64,000 bases of DNA, from contig JASJDP010000001.1 in NCBI GenBank assembly GCA_030065095.1, positions 212,306 to 276,305 of the forward strand. Direction: 5' to 3'. The stretch comes from Rhodobacter sp. (GTDB lineage Bacteria > Pseudomonadota > Alphaproteobacteria > Rhodobacterales > Rhodobacteraceae). Below the pieces are notes generated by a model. It worked only from the letters and a program-made list of their open reading frames with translations. It was not told the DNA's origin and made no database searches. The translations under genes and the position numbers were made by a program. Of the stretch, positions 46,307 through 55,271 are shown one piece after another (the first letter of the stretch is position 1; each line of letters begins with the position of its first letter).

Positions 46307-47110
46307 ATGCCCCGTTTCGCCCTGAAAATCGAATATCATGGCGGTTCCTTCGCCGGGTGGCAGCGGCAGTCCGAACTGCCCACGGTGCAGGGCGCGGTCG
46401 AGGGAGCACTGGCCAAGCTGGAGCGGCAAGTGCCCAGCATTGCCGCTGCCGGTCGCACCGATGCCGGGGTACATGCGCTGGGTCAGGTGGCGCATTGCGA
46501 TCTGGCCAAGCCGTGGGAGCCGTTCCGGCTGTCAGAGGCGCTGAATTATCACCTCAAGCCCGCCCCGGTGGCCGTCGTCGCGGCAGCACGGGTGCCGGAG
46601 GATTTTCACGCCCGGTTCTCAGCTACCGAACGGGCTTATGTCTATCGCGTGATCTGCCGCCGCGCGCCGCTGACCTTCGATCAAGGCCTGGCTTGGAAAG
46701 TTCCGCAGACACTCGATGTGGATGCGATGCGGATGGCGGCGGCGCATCTGCTGGGGCGGCACGACTTCACGACGTTCCGTGCGGCCGAATGTCAGGCGCA
46801 AAGCCCGGTCAAGACGCTGGATGCGCTGGAGGTCGAGGCGGACGGCGCCGAGATCCGGTTCCACGTCCGGGCCCGCAGTTTTCTGCACAATCAGGTGCGC
46901 AGCTTCGTCGGCACGCTGGAACGGGTGGGCGCGGGAAGCTGGGCCCCGGACGACGTCCGGCGCGCACTGGAGGCGCGCAACCGTGCCGCCTGCGGGCCGG
47001 TCGCGCCGCCGGACGGGCTGTATCTGGCCGGTGTGCGATACCGGACGGATCCGTTCAGCGACCAAGCGGCGACAAATCTTCGACGAAGATTTGTGGTTCG
47101 AGACCACTAG
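46307..47110 (+). CDS. truA: tRNA pseudouridine(38-40) synthase TruA
   Basis: A 267-residue enzyme that isomerises U38-U40 in anticodon arms. The catalytic Asp52 is in [32 protein letters not shown] and [13 protein letters not shown] are also typical. The last 15 or so residues ([17 protein letters not shown]) lie beyond the usual family end and are partly encoded by a 23-bp palindrome. It is convergent with the permease-fusion gene, 19 bp apart. Confidence 0.95.
   Translation: MPRFALKIEYHGGSFAGWQRQSELPTVQGAVEGALAKLERQVPSIAAAGRTDAGVHALGQVAHCDLAKPWEPFRLSEALNYHLKPAPVAVVAAARVPEDFHARFSATERAYVYRVICRRAPLTFDQGLAWKVPQTLDVDAMRMAAAHLLGRHDFTTFRAAECQAQSPVKTLDALEVEADGAEIRFHVRARSFLHNQVRSFVGTLERVGAGSWAPDDVRRALEARNRAACGPVAPPDGLYLAGVRYRTDPFSDQAATNLRRRFVVRDH
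47072..47094. repeat. Perfect 23-bp palindrome at the 3' end of truA
   Basis: acaaatcttcg-a-cgaagatttgt: two 11-base arms around a single base. It is read as codons for the last residues of TruA and lies 36 bp from the end of the convergent minus-strand gene. There is no T-run. It might be a shared terminator-like hairpin or an inserted repeat element. Confidence 0.7.
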
Positions 47111-47129
47111 ATCAGTTGCGTCCTGACGG

Positions 47130-50100
47130 CTACTCGCGAGTGACGCGATAGCTTGCCCCGGCCGCGATCGGACCGGCAATTTCGGTCAAAGCGCCGTCGG
47201 GCCAGTGCACCGTCAACCGATCAAGTTCGCCGGCGTCGCCCAGACCGAAATGCGCCACCGGCGCATCGAACGACATGAATCCGCCGCCCAGGGTCAGTTC
47301 GCGCATCAGCCGTGTTCCGTCGGGCAGTTCCGCCACAAGCCGCGCGCCGATTCCGTGCGTGTTTCCGACCGCATCACGCAGTTCGACCGCCACCGCGTTG
47401 CCGTGCTGCGACCCGTTCCGGAACAGCGCCACCGGCCCGTTGACCGGCTGGGTGATGACGTCGAGATCGCCATCATTGTCCATGTCGAAGGTCACGGCGG
47501 CGGCGGTCATCAGGTAGTCCTCCAGCCCGAACGGTCCGGACGCCTCGGTGAAGGTTCCGTCGCCGTTGTTGCGGAAGAACAGGTTCGAGGGCGAAACCTC
47601 GTTCGGCACCCAGGTGCCGTTGACGATATAGACATCCTGCCAGCCGTCATTGTCGAAATCCGCGATCTTGGTGTCCCAGGACCAGCCGCCGACCTCCAGC
47701 CCCTCGGCCACGGCGGTGTCGCCCCAGCCCGCGCCCTGCCGCGTCAGCAGCACGTTCGAGCGCATGATCTGCGGGACCGTGGTATCGAACACCGATTTCA
47801 GCGGTGCCTGCCGCGGCTTGAAATGGATGTCGCAATAGGCCCGCGCCTGGGCCTGCGCCGCCGGGATCAGGCCGCAGATCGAAGGATCCTGCTTCTGGAT
47901 CGCCAGGTCCTTGACCAGCATGCCCTTGCATTCGGCCTTCAGCGCGCCGGTCAGCGCCTCGCATTTTCCGGCATAGGTGGGGTCGAACCGATTGCCGGAC
48001 TTGTACCAGGTCTTGATCTCCATGTTGCGTTCGCACAGCGTGCGCGCGTCGTCGTCCGCGATCCCGTCGCAGTATTTCGAAAGGTGCTGCATCTTCAGCG
48101 TGTCGGACACACCCGAGGAACGCCCGGCGATCTGGGCGAAATACATCTCTGGCGTGCCGTCGTTGTGCAGGTCCGCCGTCCGGATCGCCATCGTGGTATT
48201 GGTCGTGTGCTCGACCATGCCCTGATCGCGGGTGATGGGGACGAAGCCCCCCGTGCCGTCCCCAAGGTAGATATAATCGGGCAGTTCGAAGTCGTTGCCG
48301 ACCAGCAGATCGAGCGCGCCGTCGGTGTCGATATCGGACAGCAGGATCGTCAGCGTCTCGCCCGGCAGTCCGGGCAGTTCGGCAAAGGTGCCACCGTCCA
48401 GCATGCCGTTTTCGTTGAACACAACCCGGTTGCGCGACTCCTCGCCAGGGATGCGCCGGTACCACCCTGCCGCCCAGTTGCCCAGCACCGCGTCCAGATC
48501 GCCGTCGCGGTCGACATCGCCGAAGGTCAGCGCCATCACCAGCATCGCATCGTCGCGGTTGGCCGACGGGCGTGCGCCGGCGAAATCGAAGGTCCCCTCG
48601 CGATTGGCCAAGGTCAGGTTGCCGTCCCGGTAGGTGGCGAGGAACAGATCGAGCCAGCCGTCGTTGTCGAGGTCGACCAGGGCCGCGTTGAAGATGTCGA
48701 GATCGGCCAGCGCGCCCAAATCGGCCTCGATACGGCTGAACTGGCCGTTGCCGTCGTTGGCGTAAAGATACAGCCCCTGCTCGGTCGAGGCGATCACAAG
48801 GTCCAGATCGCCGTCGCGGTCAATATCGCCGGTCGACAGGCTGCGGCCCTCCCAAAAGGGCGGCCACATATCCTTCATCGAGAACTCCAGCGGTTTGTCG
48901 ATGCCCGCAGTCCAGGCCTCGACGCGCTCGAACACGGTGTCGGTGGCGGACGAGCGGGGGGCAAAGGGGCGCGATGTGATGCGTATCGCGTGGTCGGAGT
49001 TAATGGCGTATTCCTGTGCCGCGGCGGTCGGTAAAACCAGCCGTTCCACGCCAAGAAGCATGTCCAGCGCACGCTCGGTCTGCCAGCTGTGATAGTAATG
49101 CGCCGCCGCCCCGCCCAACGCGCCCAGCGAGATGATCACCGCGCCCAGCAGCGAGGCGGCGCGCAGGGAAATCGTGCTGGCGACGATCATGAAGGAATAG
49201 ACCGAGAAGCTGCCGAGGGTGAAGACAAGGGCGAAGACATAGCCATGGCTCAGCCCGCTCGACAACAGCGCGCCCGCCACCACCACGTCAAAGGCGATCG
49301 GCACCGGCAGGAAGGTGCCCACCACGGCGACCAGCACCAGAACCGCAAGGCTGAACGTCGCACCCAGAATCAGGTCCTGCGGCAAAAGCACCCCGGCGGT
49401 CGCGCCAAGAAAGCCCGCCAGAAACATCAGCGGAACGGTCATCTTGATCACGAACCACAGGTTCTTGGCGTAGGCCCGGACATAGGCTGCCAGGGCCTGG
49501 GGGAACGACTCGCGCCCTGATGCAGTGTCCCATCCCTCCGGTGCAGGCACATTCATCGCCTCGGGCGACAGCTGCAGTTCGCTGCGCGGCAGCAGGCGGC
49601 AGATCAGCGGCACGGCGATCAATATAACAGCCAGGCTCAGCGCGATCTTGCTGACGGCCATATAAACAGGGAACAGACTGAACAGCATGGTCAGCACGAT
49701 AATGTTCAATGTCGGCGAGGCGATCATCGCACTCAGCGTCGCCTCGGCGCGCATGCCGCCGGAATAGAGCCCGCGCGCGATCGGCGCAGCGCAATTGACG
49801 CAAACGCCCAAGGGCGCCCCCATCACCAGCCCCAGGGCGGAGTTCGAGAAAGCGCCCGTGAAACTGCGCCGCTGCAGATAGCCGAAGAGCGTCAGAAAGG
49901 CCGCCGCGATCAGCACGCCGAAGGTCATGCCCTTTTTGTTGGTGTCGATCCAGTTGACGGTGGATTTGGCAATGCGTTCCAAGACCGGCATGTCGGGATC
50001 GGTGGCATAGACCGCCTCGAAGCTGATCGGATCCTCGAGCTGGATCGCACCGGACATCATCGCCTTTTCGTCCAGCGCCGGATAGCGCGACCCGGTCCAG

Positions 50101-50180
50101 AACAGTCCGGCCAGCGCCACGATCATCAGCAACGCGAAGATCAGCCGCTTTTCGGATGCTTTCGCAATGATTCCAGCCAT
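47130..50180 (-). CDS. Permease fused to FG-GAP propeller and ASPIC/UnbV domain
   Basis: A 1016-residue fusion. The N-terminal part (about 10-365) is a DUF318/ArsP-type permease with about nine membrane segments and the family motif region PLGVCVNCAAPIARGLYSGG, a CxxC-containing form of the usual CSCGxxP. Then seven calcium-binding FG-GAP/VCBS repeats follow (DxDxDG cores near 452, 503, 555, 616, 670, 841 and 899), interrupted between repeats five and six by a helical insertion with six cysteines (about 703-783). The C-terminus (about 919-1011) is an ASPIC/UnbV domain (IGARLV, LGGGFMSFDAPVAHFGLG, VHWPDG). The second part resembles CRTAC1 proteins and should lie outside the membrane. Start 50180 has gaggggt upstream; 50213 is the alternative. 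Transport substrate and role unknown. Confidence 0.85.
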   Translation of the reverse strand: MAGIIAKASEKRLIFALLMIVALAGLFWTGSRYPALDEKAMMSGAIQLEDPISFEAVYATDPDMPVLERIAKSTVNWIDTNKKGMTFGVLIAAAFLTLFGYLQRRSFTGAFSNSALGLVMGAPLGVCVNCAAPIARGLYSGGMRAEATLSAMIASPTLNIIVLTMLFSLFPVYMAVSKIALSLAVILIAVPLICRLLPRSELQLSPEAMNVPAPEGWDTASGRESFPQALAAYVRAYAKNLWFVIKMTVPLMFLAGFLGATAGVLLPQDLILGATFSLAVLVLVAVVGTFLPVPIAFDVVVAGALLSSGLSHGYVFALVFTLGSFSVYSFMIVASTISLRAASLLGAVIISLGALGGAAAHYYHSWQTERALDMLLGVERLVLPTAAAQEYAINSDHAIRITSRPFAPRSSATDTVFERVEAWTAGIDKPLEFSMKDMWPPFWEGRSLSTGDIDRDGDLDLVIASTEQGLYLYANDGNGQFSRIEADLGALADLDIFNAALVDLDNDGWLDLFLATYRDGNLTLANREGTFDFAGARPSANRDDAMLVMALTFGDVDRDGDLDAVLGNWAAGWYRRIPGEESRNRVVFNENGMLDGGTFAELPGLPGETLTILLSDIDTDGALDLLVGNDFELPDYIYLGDGTGGFVPITRDQGMVEHTTNTTMAIRTADLHNDGTPEMYFAQIAGRSSGVSDTLKMQHLSKYCDGIADDDARTLCERNMEIKTWYKSGNRFDPTYAGKCEALTGALKAECKGMLVKDLAIQKQDPSICGLIPAAQAQARAYCDIHFKPRQAPLKSVFDTTVPQIMRSNVLLTRQGAGWGDTAVAEGLEVGGWSWDTKIADFDNDGWQDVYIVNGTWVPNEVSPSNLFFRNNGDGTFTEASGPFGLEDYLMTAAAVTFDMDNDGDLDVITQPVNGPVALFRNGSQHGNAVAVELRDAVGNTHGIGARLVAELPDGTRLMRELTLGGGFMSFDAPVAHFGLGDAGELDRLTVHWPDGALTEIAGPIAAGASYRVTRE

Positions 50181-50307
50181 CCCAGACCCCTCGTAAGAAC
50201 CTTCCGCTCGCAAGTTCTCAAATCAACCGGGTCTGCATGCCACCCGTCACCCGACATTAACATCCCCGCTGGGCCACGCGACATCAAACCACCACTCTGT
50301 CGCAGGC

Positions 50308-50334
50308 AAAAGGCCGCGCCAATCCGCGCGGCCT
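50308..50334 (-). terminator. Rho-independent terminator (minus strand)
   Basis: Stem aggccgcg / cgcggcct with an eight-base interval; read on the minus strand it is followed by tttt. It lies 27 bp after the stop of the small exported protein, so that gene and the fused permease gene downstream are probably transcribed separately. Confidence 0.65.
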
Positions 50335-50360
50335 CGACCCGATCAATCACCTCCCGCGCG

Positions 50361-50792
50361 TTATTCGGAATCCGTGTCGGCGCCACCCGCGCCTTTTTCG
50401 GGCGGCAGGATCACTCCTTTCTCGACCCGAAAGGTCCCGTACATCGAAAACGGCTTGTACGCGAAGTTCTGCGCATTGGCGCCGCGGCCGTTGTCGAGAT
50501 TGTTCTCCAGCGGGACCTTTTCGTCGCTCGCGGCGACCAAGCTATACTGATACAGACCGTCGACCATGCGCCCGGCGCCCTGCACGCGGAAGGTCGGCAT
50601 CCCGCGCAACGCTTCCTCTTCCTTCTCGAACCCCTGCGGTCCGATGATCTGCAGCTTTGCGTTGGTATAGGTGTGGCCGCCCGTGAAGGACAGCGAGCCA
50701 CTTTGGATGCGGGCCTCGATCTCCGCCGCCTGGGCGGCTCCGGCAAGGCAGAATGCGGCGGTACAAAGGACGCCAACAATGCGCGATTTCAT
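50361..50792 (-). CDS. Small exported protein, beta-rich
   Basis: A 143-residue protein with a signal peptide (MKSRIVGVLCTAAFCLAGAAQA, cleavage near residue 22). The mature part is rich in strand-forming sequence (GSLSFTGGHTYTNAKLQIIG, LYQYSLVAASDE) and ends in an acidic tail DTDSE. No family recognised; an Ig-like or beta-sandwich fold seems possible. An upstream in-frame ATG at 50870 would mask the signal peptide. It lies between the Sel1-repeat genes and the permease fusion, on the same strand. Confidence 0.75.
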   Translation of the reverse strand: MKSRIVGVLCTAAFCLAGAAQAAEIEARIQSGSLSFTGGHTYTNAKLQIIGPQGFEKEEEALRGMPTFRVQGAGRMVDGLYQYSLVAASDEKVPLENNLDNGRGANAQNFAYKPFSMYGTFRVEKGVILPPEKGAGGADTDSE

Positions 50793-50930
50793 GTTCAATT
50801 CCTCCGCGTTTTTGACGAATCGTGGCAGCAGAAGGCCGCTGTCGTAGTGCTCAGACCATGCTAGCGCCAAGGCACGCGCGCCGCAATTCCGGCCAACGCG
50901 AAATTTACCGATCGGCGGGAACGGGCCCGC

Positions 50931-52178
50931 TCATTCGGCAGCCAGACGGCGCGCAGTCCATTCCGCCTCGGCCAGTTCGTTTGCGGCATTGATCTGCCCC
51001 GGTGTCATTCGTTTGGCCAGATGGTCGCGCAATGCCGCGACCTCGGACAAGCCGCTGATCGACGCCAGTGTCAGCCATTTGTAGCCTTCGACATAGTCCT
51101 GCAATGTCCCCTTGCCTTCGAATTGCAGAAGCCCCAGGTTCGCCATGGCCGCAGGTGCGCCTTTCAGCGCCGCGCGCTCGAACCAAGCCGCCGCGACGCG
51201 ATAGTCGGCTATCGATTGCGCGGTACTTGCTTGAAGATACCCCAGAAGAAACTGCGCCAGCGGATCCCCGGCCAGGGCCGCCGTCCGGTAACTGTCAATG
51301 CGCTCGGGGTTGGGAGGCGCCAGCCGCGGATCGAAGATCAGCGGCAGCCCCACATCTTCCCCGGCATTCGCCGAGACGGCCCCACCCGAAATCTGCGCCG
51401 CCAGCCGGTAAAGCCGTTTGGCCTCTTCCTCGTCCAGCTCGACGCCAAAGCCGTTCTCGTACATGACCCCGAGGTTTTTCAGCGCCGTCGACTGACCTTG
51501 CGCCGCCGCCCGTCGAAACCACTTTACCGCCTCGGCATAGTCCCTTGCGATCCCTTCGCCACGGGAAAAGATCAAGCCCAGATTGTTCTGTGCCCGGGCA
51601 TGGCCCGCCTCGGCCGGACCGCGGTACAACTCCAGTGCCTTGGCAATATCCTGATCGACACCGACACCGCTTTGATACAGAACCCCCAGCGCCACGGCGG
51701 CCTCCTGATAGCCCAGTGCAGCCGCTCTTGCATAAAGCTCTGCCGCGCCGGCCGGATCGGCGTCCGTACCGATCCCGCTTTCGGTCAGACCCGCGAGATT
51801 GTGCAGAAACTCGGCCCGGCCCGATTCGGCGGCTTTCGCCGTCAGTTCATACGCGCGTTCGGGGTCCCTCTGGACACCCAGACCCTTGGCGTGAAGCCCG
51901 GCGAGGCCGTTCAAGGCCGCCGCATGTCCCTGATCCGCGGCCGCCTGATACCAGCGCGCCGCATTCGCATAGTTCTGCGGCACTCCGACGCCGTCGCGCA
52001 AGGCTTCGGCCAGGCGGAACTGTGCCTCGGCCGTGCCCTGTTCGGCGGCCTGCCGCAACTCGGCCAGCGGTGCGGCCTGTTGCGCCACAACCGGCGCGGC
52101 CGACAGGCAAAGGGCGGCTGCGGCCGCCATATACCACGGGGCCCGGCGCCACCGGAGCTGTGGGTAACGGTCCGGCAT
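50931..52178 (-). CDS. Exported Sel1-repeat protein 1
   Basis: A 415-residue protein with an N-terminal signal (about 12-33, ending PVVAQQ) and about eight Sel1-like repeats (PF08238) of the form AxxxLGxxYxxGxGVxxDxxxAxxWxxxAA, for example ALKNLGVMYENGFGVELD. The last part YKWLTLASISGLSEVAALRD, then KRMTPGQI, has a close counterpart in the upstream gene. Sel1 repeats are scaffolds for protein binding. It starts 4 bp after the other Sel1 gene, so the two form an operon. Likely periplasmic. Confidence 0.88.
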   Translation of the reverse strand: MPDRYPQLRWRRAPWYMAAAAALCLSAAPVVAQQAAPLAELRQAAEQGTAEAQFRLAEALRDGVGVPQNYANAARWYQAAADQGHAAALNGLAGLHAKGLGVQRDPERAYELTAKAAESGRAEFLHNLAGLTESGIGTDADPAGAAELYARAAALGYQEAAVALGVLYQSGVGVDQDIAKALELYRGPAEAGHARAQNNLGLIFSRGEGIARDYAEAVKWFRRAAAQGQSTALKNLGVMYENGFGVELDEEEAKRLYRLAAQISGGAVSANAGEDVGLPLIFDPRLAPPNPERIDSYRTAALAGDPLAQFLLGYLQASTAQSIADYRVAAAWFERAALKGAPAAMANLGLLQFEGKGTLQDYVEGYKWLTLASISGLSEVAALRDHLAKRMTPGQINAANELAEAEWTARRLAAE

Positions 52179-52182
52179 CGCG

Positions 52183-53718
52183 TCAGTTTTTCCGGATCAG
52201 GACGCGGGCACGGGCCTGCGCCTCGGCGATCTGTTCCGGCGTCATCAGATTGCCAAGCACATCGCGCCGTTCGGCGGCCTCGTCCAGCCCGTTCGCAGCG
52301 GCCACATTCACCCATTTATGCGCCTCGATCAGGTTCTGCTCGACCCCATCGCCCGAGGCCAGAAGCAGCCCCAGCTGAAGCTGCGCATAAGGCAATCCGG
52401 CCTCGGCGGCCGGTTTGTAGTATGCCGCCGCCTTCGCCGCATCCGCCTCAACGCCGCTGCCCTCGCGATAGAGGTCGCCCAAGAGCTGCGCGGCGAACGG
52501 CTCGCCTCCCTCGGCCTTGGCGTCCAGCCAATCGACGGCTTCGGGCAGACCGGCTGCTGCGGCATCGCCGACCCAGATTAGGCTCAGCTCCGGCACATCC
52601 GCGTCCGCAACGTGGCCTTCGACCACCAGACGCCCGAGGTTTTGTGACGCCAGCTGACTGCGCCCGGCATAGCCGATACGGTAGTATCTGACCGCCTCGT
52701 CGATATTCTTTTCCACACCGCGGCCCTCTTCCAGAAAGGCTGCCAGCGCGACGGCAGCGCGCGTCAGCCGCTGATCGGCGGCCCTGCGATACCATTCCAC
52801 TGCCTTGGTGTCGTCCTGCGGCACCCCGGTTCCCGACGCGTAGGCATAGCCGAGATTCGACTGCGCCCCCGGCTCACCCTGCTCGGCAGCCTGCAACAAG
52901 AGAGAGACGCCGCGCACCGGGTCGGCCGTGGCGTCTTCGCCAAGCAACAGAGCGGTCCCCAGGATGCGCTGCGCCAGCGGCAACCCGCCATCGGCGGCCT
53001 GTCCCAGCCAAAAGGCGGCCTTTTCGGGGTCCTTCGGCAGACCGGAGCCCCGGTCATAGTTGAAATAAAGCGACATCTGCGCCTCGCCATGCCCCTCTTC
53101 GGCGGCCTGCAGCAACCAGCGAGAGGTCTGGACGGGATCGGCCTCGACGCCTTCGCCGCGTGCATACATCTGCGCCAGCGCGAATTGCGCGTCCAGCACC
53201 CCGCCGCGCGCCGACCGGGACATCAGCTCGAACCCGAGCTTCGCATCGGCCTCGACGCCGCGGCCCTGGCGGTAAAGCTGGCCCAGATAGAACCCGGCCT
53301 CGGCATTTCCCTGCTCCACGCTTGCCTGCAACAACTCTGCCGCGCGTTCGTAATCGGGCACCTCGGGATTTCCGGACAGATAGACGCGGGCCAGAAGCAG
53401 AACGGCCGGGGTGTGGTCCTGCGCCACGGCCCTTTCCAGCCAGGTCTTGGCGCCTTCAAGGTCTGCCGGACCGCCGATCGCGTTGGCCATCATGTAGCCC
53501 AGCCGGTATTGCGCGATCACCTGGCCTTCCTCGGCATAGATCACAAGTCCCTCGCGCGCGGTCTCGAAATCGCCCGCGCGATAGGCGTCCTCGACGGCTT
53601 CGATGCTTAGCGGACCGCTGTCGGTGTCGGTCTGCGCAACTGCGGCCGCGGATCCCAGGACCGCAAGGGTCAAGACGGCCGCGGCCAGGCGGCCTCGTTG
53701 AGCGTAACGGATCGGCAT
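52183..53718 (-). CDS. Exported Sel1-repeat protein 2
   Basis: A 511-residue protein with a signal peptide (MPIRYAQRGRLAAAVLTLAV, ending AAAVAQ near residue 29) and roughly eleven Sel1-like repeats through to the C-terminus, for example AGFYLGQLYRQGRGVEAD and AQSNLGYAYASGTGVPQD. The C-terminal string HKWVNVAAANGLDEAAERRD, then LMTPEQI, matches that of the 415-residue neighbour, so the two are paralogues. gaagggat precedes the ATG at 53718. It is first of the operon. Role unknown. Confidence 0.88.
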   Translation of the reverse strand: MPIRYAQRGRLAAAVLTLAVLGSAAAVAQTDTDSGPLSIEAVEDAYRAGDFETAREGLVIYAEEGQVIAQYRLGYMMANAIGGPADLEGAKTWLERAVAQDHTPAVLLLARVYLSGNPEVPDYERAAELLQASVEQGNAEAGFYLGQLYRQGRGVEADAKLGFELMSRSARGGVLDAQFALAQMYARGEGVEADPVQTSRWLLQAAEEGHGEAQMSLYFNYDRGSGLPKDPEKAAFWLGQAADGGLPLAQRILGTALLLGEDATADPVRGVSLLLQAAEQGEPGAQSNLGYAYASGTGVPQDDTKAVEWYRRAADQRLTRAAVALAAFLEEGRGVEKNIDEAVRYYRIGYAGRSQLASQNLGRLVVEGHVADADVPELSLIWVGDAAAAGLPEAVDWLDAKAEGGEPFAAQLLGDLYREGSGVEADAAKAAAYYKPAAEAGLPYAQLQLGLLLASGDGVEQNLIEAHKWVNVAAANGLDEAAERRDVLGNLMTPEQIAEAQARARVLIRKN

Positions 53719-53824
53719 CGGGTAATCCCTTCGTCGTACAAGCCAATTGAACCGCGCGCCCACCCGCGCGCCTATTGCCAGGACCCCATCAAAAATCTCG
53801 CCGCAGGGCAAGGGGTCGTGCTGT

Positions 53825-54568
53825 TTAAAGAACCAGTGTCAGCACCGCGCCTCCAACCAGATGGGTGCCGAACGGCAGCCGCGTATCCCGCTGCGGCAGC
53901 CCGCGTCCGCGTAAAGCGTCCATGGCGGCGACCGCCAATGCCAGCCCGGCGGCAAACAGCGTGGCAAGGGGCAACTCGGCCCAGCCCAACCCTGCCCCGA
54001 TCCCGGCCATCAGCTTGACGTCGCCCAGCCCGAGCCCCTCGTGCCCGCGCCACGCGCGGTAGCCCCAGCGAAGCGCCAGAAACGCCCCGCTGGCCAGAAC
54101 CGCCGACAGCAGGCCCTCGGCGACGCCGCGCTCGGGATCGAGCGCTGCGAGGCCAAGACCGAGAATCAGCAACGGGGCCGTCAGGACATTGGGCAACCGG
54201 TAGTGAAGCAAATCGCTGTAGAACAGACCGGTCAGACACCAAAGGAAACCTGCCAGCACCGCCGTCTGGTCCATGCTCTGGCCCAAGGCCACCGCCAGCG
54301 CCGCGGCCAGCAGCCCGGCAAACTCGATGCGAATCAGATGCCCCGGGATCGGCGCGCCGCAGACCCGGCAGCGTCCGCGCAACGCCAGTGCCGAAACAAT
54401 CGGAACCATGTCGCGCCATTTCAGCCGCGCCCCGCAACCGGTGCAACGGGACGGGCCGCGCACCGAATCCTCGCCCGCGGCCAGCCGGTCGACCAAGACG
54501 CCCAGAAACGATCCCACCGCGGGGCCGAGAAGCAGAAGAAACAGAACGAACGGCCAGTCTGCGGGCAT
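53825..54568 (-). CDS. Prepilin peptidase (A24 family)
   Basis: A 247-residue membrane aspartic peptidase that trims and may methylate type IV-like prepilins. The N-terminal part has the cysteine pairs of bifunctional PilD-type enzymes (Cys42, Cys45, Cys67, Cys70: RCTGCGARLKW and GRCRVCGAP). The catalytic aspartates are Asp119 (FYSDLLHYRLPN) and Asp183 (GLGDVKLMAG). About seven to eight helices. No pilin or secretion ATPase gene is in the window, so its substrates are encoded elsewhere. It lies 20 bp downstream of the TPR lipoprotein gene. Confidence 0.9.
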   Translation of the reverse strand: MPADWPFVLFLLLLGPAVGSFLGVLVDRLAAGEDSVRGPSRCTGCGARLKWRDMVPIVSALALRGRCRVCGAPIPGHLIRIEFAGLLAAALAVALGQSMDQTAVLAGFLWCLTGLFYSDLLHYRLPNVLTAPLLILGLGLAALDPERGVAEGLLSAVLASGAFLALRWGYRAWRGHEGLGLGDVKLMAGIGAGLGWAELPLATLFAAGLALAVAAMDALRGRGLPQRDTRLPFGTHLVGGAVLTLVL

Positions 54569-54588
54569 TTCAGCGGCCCGAACCCGCG

Positions 54589-55113
54589 CTACTGGATCGC
54601 GCCCAGCTCAAGATCGATGGTCTTGCGCCGCACCGCCATGGCGCCCAGGGGGTCCAGTTCGGGGTGGTTTTTCAGCATCTCGTCCAATGCGGCGCGCGCC
54701 GCCTTCAACTGGTTGATCTGGTTCAGCCCCGACCGCCCGCGCGAGATCGCGGCCCGCGCCGACTCGTGATCTGCGGTGCCCTGGACCATCAGTGCCGCGG
54801 ATCGTCCGGAGCCGGTCAGTTCGCCGACAACCCTGCGCGCCTCGCGTGCCGCCTTGTCGAACTTGCCATCGCGCAGCAGCGCGTGGGCGTATTCCAGCCG
54901 CAGCCGGGACTGCAGCGGTCCGGCGCGGTTCAACAGACCGGCATAGTGCCGCGCGGCCTTGGCGTATTGTCCGCCCTCCAGCGCCGTGCGCGCCACAAGG
55001 TAGTTCTTTTTGAACCCCGCCCGGCTGGCTGACACGCCGCCGGTTTGGCAGGAGGCAACCGCCAATATGGCCAAGGCCATGGCGCCTGTTCGGAAAAGGC
55101 CCGGTGTGGGCAT
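54589..55113 (-). CDS. TPR-like lipoprotein
   Basis: A 174-residue lipoprotein. The signal (MPTPGLFRTGAMALAILAVASC) ends in a lipobox with the acylated cysteine near residue 22. TPR-like helices follow (YLVARTALEGGQYAKAARHYAGL, RLRLEYAHALLRDGKFDKAAREA). Short TPR lipoproteins of this kind resemble TadD/PilF-type pilotins, and the prepilin peptidase gene follows immediately; that link is inference. A longer frame upstream adds no plausible signal. Confidence 0.72.
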   Translation of the reverse strand: MPTPGLFRTGAMALAILAVASCQTGGVSASRAGFKKNYLVARTALEGGQYAKAARHYAGLLNRAGPLQSRLRLEYAHALLRDGKFDKAAREARRVVGELTGSGRSAALMVQGTADHESARAAISRGRSGLNQINQLKAARAALDEMLKNHPELDPLGAMAVRRKTIDLELGAIQ

Positions 55114-55271
55114 GGATCGTCTCGCTCTGACAGCCGGCACGACTCGTGTGCGGCAGACGGTATCATGCACCATTCGCGCGGTCCACAATCCGCCCGCCGA
55201 CGCCGTGCACCTGGTGCCCGCGTGCCATTTTGCGTTGGCCCGCAAGCAGAAATCTGCGCTATCACGCACAC

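Noticed and set aside
47205..49034. A 609-codon plus-strand open frame.
   Set aside because: It is antisense to the calcium-repeat part of the fusion protein and has no family features.
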